In this document: in pieces, positions 35,516 through 37,124 of the stretch
Position numbering within the stretch: the stretch's first letter is position 1
How the letters are laid out: each line of letters opens with the position of its first letter
Source: a bacterium
GTDB lineage: Bacteria > SZUA-79 > Acidulodesulfobacterales > Acidulodesulfobacteraceae
Reading direction: 5' to 3'
DNA length: 37,124 nt
Assembly (NCBI GenBank): GCA_021850985.1
Contig: JAJZJX010000002.1
Span: forward strand, 78,652 to 115,775
Notes under the pieces: generated by a model
Databases searched by the model: none
Told to the model about the DNA's origin: nothing
Seen by the model: the letters and a program-made list of their open reading frames with translations, nothing else
Made by a program: the position numbers and the translations under genes

Positions 35516-36622
35516 TTATACGGTAGCAGGCGCTTTTGGTTCGCCGCCGATTAATGTTAAGTAAACTAACAAAAGGAGAAACAAAATCCCGAGTACTGTT
35601 GCAGCAGGTCTTTTAAAAGGACTTCTTTCGTGTCCTCTGTCGATAAACGGCAATACGAAAAGTATCGCAAAACCTATCGCAGGAACAAGGAATGTTGAAA
35701 ATATGATAAGTCCGTGACCGGGGAAATATTTTAGCAGTTCTTCGTTGGCAAGGAAATACCAATCGGCTTCCGGCGCAAAATTTAAAGCAAGAGGTCTGTA
35801 CATAGGTCCTATCGCCGCTCCGTAATAAACGGCAAGGAAATAAATCACGGCAAATACGCCGAGCGCCACTATCATATCCTTAAACAGCTGGTCAGGAAAA
35901 AACGGAACCGTTGCATCAGGATGTTTCCATTTATTAATATCGTCGTCGGAGAGCTTGCTGTTTTTGTATTCCAATGCCATACCCTGCTCGCCGGTCTTCC
36001 TGACTAAGAAAATATGTATGGGTATGAACATAATTACTACTATGGGTAAAAGCCAAACGTGAACTGCAAATATGTGCTGCATAGTCAAAACCGACGTTTC
36101 GGTTCCGCCTTTTACTATTATTCTCAAAAAGCCGCCGATAATCGGTATATGCGATGCTACGTTATCTAAAACGTTTATCGTCCACCACGAATTTTCGTTT
36201 CCTATAAGCATATAGCCCGTCAAACCGAGTATTACCACTACGGAAAATAGAACCATTCCGGCAACCCACTGCATTTCTCTCGGTTTTTTATACGAACCGG
36301 AAAAATAAACCCTGGACATATGCACGAGAAGTATAAAAATCATCGTAAAAGCACCCCATAAATGGATACCCAACATAATATTGCCCATTAAAACATGATG
36401 CTTTAAAAAATAAGTGGAGTTTCTTGCCATGGGAAAATAAGGCACGTAATAGAACAAAAGAAACATTCCCGTTACGACCTGAATTATAAAAAGAAAAGCC
36501 AGCAAACTGCCGAAAGTATATGCCCAGCCGCCTCTCGCGGGGATTCTTTCGCCGTTAAACTCATTTATTAGTTCGGTGAGACCAATTCTTTCGTCAAACC
36601 ATTCCTGAATTTTTTTAAACAT
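35516..36622 (-). CDS. petB: Cytochrome b of a Rieske/cytochrome b complex
   Basis: 368 residues with about eight membrane helices, so the b6 and subunit IV parts are fused with a shortened C-terminus. Haem ligands are H87/H101 and H188/H203; the second pair is separated by 14 residues, as in b6-type proteins. In the quinol-oxidation loop the usual PEWY reads A286-D287-W-Y after A-P-E. It transfers electrons from quinol across the membrane. The start codon overlaps the Rieske stop by one base (TGATG). Confidence 0.93.
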   Translation of the reverse strand: MFKKIQEWFDERIGLTELINEFNGERIPARGGWAYTFGSLLAFLFIIQVVTGMFLLFYYVPYFPMARNSTYFLKHHVLMGNIMLGIHLWGAFTMIFILLVHMSRVYFSGSYKKPREMQWVAGMVLFSVVVILGLTGYMLIGNENSWWTINVLDNVASHIPIIGGFLRIIVKGGTETSVLTMQHIFAVHVWLLPIVVIMFIPIHIFLVRKTGEQGMALEYKNSKLSDDDINKWKHPDATVPFFPDQLFKDMIVALGVFAVIYFLAVYYGAAIGPMYRPLALNFAPEADWYFLANEELLKYFPGHGLIIFSTFLVPAIGFAILFVLPFIDRGHERSPFKRPAATVLGILFLLLLVYLTLIGGEPKAPATV

Positions 36623-37124
36623 CAGACCCCCCTATCCTTTGGATTATCAATAAACTTATTTTGAATTAAAACTTTACCGTTATGGAATTTGTGAACCCAT
36701 TGATATAATGGTCTTGGCGGCGGACCACCAACTACCTTGCCGAGAACGTTAAACATACCGCCGTGGCATGGACACAAAAACTTTTGTCTTGCAGGTATCC
36801 AGTGGAGAGGACATCCTAAGTGAGTGCATTGATTGGAAAAGAAATAAAACTTCCCGGTTATATCTTTAACGACCACAACCTGTCTTGGAAGCGTGTTAAT
36901 TGTCCAGCCTTCTTTTACTCTGAAGTAAACCGGAATAAACTTTGGCGTTAAGGGCTCGATTTTTTTTAAGTCGTCAATTTTACCGAGTTCAGCCCAAACT
37001 ATGTCTCTTTTTTTGAACAGCGGACTTAAAACTTCGCCAAGTATAGGTATTGCAACGGCAACGCCTATTACGGCCGAAATTAATCCGATTACAACGGTCA
37101 TAAAAGTTCGCCTTGACGGCGAAT
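36622..37124 (-). CDS. petA: Rieske iron-sulfur protein, 5' end outside window
   Basis: The frame stays open to the window edge and reads SPSRRTF before the ATG at 37101, so that ATG is internal: SRRTF is a twin-arginine export motif joined to the membrane helix that follows. Counting from 37101, the cluster boxes are CTHLGC (92-97) and CPCHGG (110-115); C92, H94, C110 and H113 should bind the 2Fe-2S centre, and C97 and C112 the disulfide. The residues that raise the redox potential (Ser and Tyr in CPCHGSxY) are G115 and F117, suggesting a low-potential, menaquinol-linked protein. First known gene of the operon. Confidence 0.95.
   Translation of the reverse strand, partial: SPSRRTFMTVVIGLISAVIGVAVAIPILGEVLSPLFKKRDIVWAELGKIDDLKKIEPLTPKFIPVYFRVKEGWTINTLPRQVVVVKDITGKFYFFSNQCTHLGCPLHWIPARQKFLCPCHGGMFNVLGKVVGGPPPRPLYQWVHKFHNGKVLIQNKFIDNPKDRGV

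Overview
The window is 37 kb of AT-rich bacterial chromosome. It is densely coded and almost entirely on the minus strand; only two genes lie on the plus strand. The order ilvB-ilvN-ilvC-psd-pssA-leuA-leuC-leuD-leuB-asd, the split F0 operon atpZ-atpI-atpB-atpE, and a Rieske/cytochrome b pair with low-potential features all point to a menaquinone-using anaerobe or microaerophile of the deltaproteobacterial (Desulfobacterota) type. The exact lineage cannot be decided from this sequence. No rRNA, tRNA, transposase gene, CRISPR array or prophage gene was seen.

Layout in order of minus-strand transcription (right to left). (1) 37124-33964: a Rieske protein cut by the window edge, cytochrome b, and a multi-span membrane protein with a C-terminal haem-c site form a quinol-oxidising complex. 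A terminator-like stem follows. (2) 33839-32095: the F0 membrane part of ATP synthase (atpZ, atpI, atpB, atpE). (3) 31971-28402: a 1189-residue membrane sensor diguanylate cyclase whose start codon lies inside a nested inverted repeat. (4) 28357-20973: pheS and pheT, normally neighbours, are separated by a divergent block of a comF-like phosphoribosyltransferase, a DprA-like protein and, on the plus strand, a compact UvrD-like helicase with an unusual N-terminal half. (5) 20857-18761: rseP, tsaB and a small DUF465-type protein. (6) 18702-5876: the branched-chain amino acid supercluster ilvD-ilvB-ilvN-ilvC, psd-pssA, leuA-leuC-leuD-leuB, asd, leading into murJ. Together with an aminotransferase encoded elsewhere it covers the route from 2-oxobutanoate/pyruvate to valine, isoleucine and leucine. 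(7) 4309-1: a plus-strand L,D-transpeptidase-like gene, then divergently phoH and a 7TM-HD phosphohydrolase cut by the window edge.

The intergenic spaces of the biosynthetic region and the pheT-dprA gap carry several different REP-like palindromic repeats. These include a GGGACAGAATT/AATTCTGTCCC family, an AAAAGGYGTCRGATT family, a GTCATTGCGAG family and a GTCATTCCCGCG family. One of them appears to carry an insertion in its right arm.

The most interesting candidate for an undescribed system is the phosphoribosyltransferase / variant DprA / helicase block inside the split pheST locus. Second are the quinol complex with a fused haem-c membrane subunit and the hairpin around the diguanylate cyclase start.
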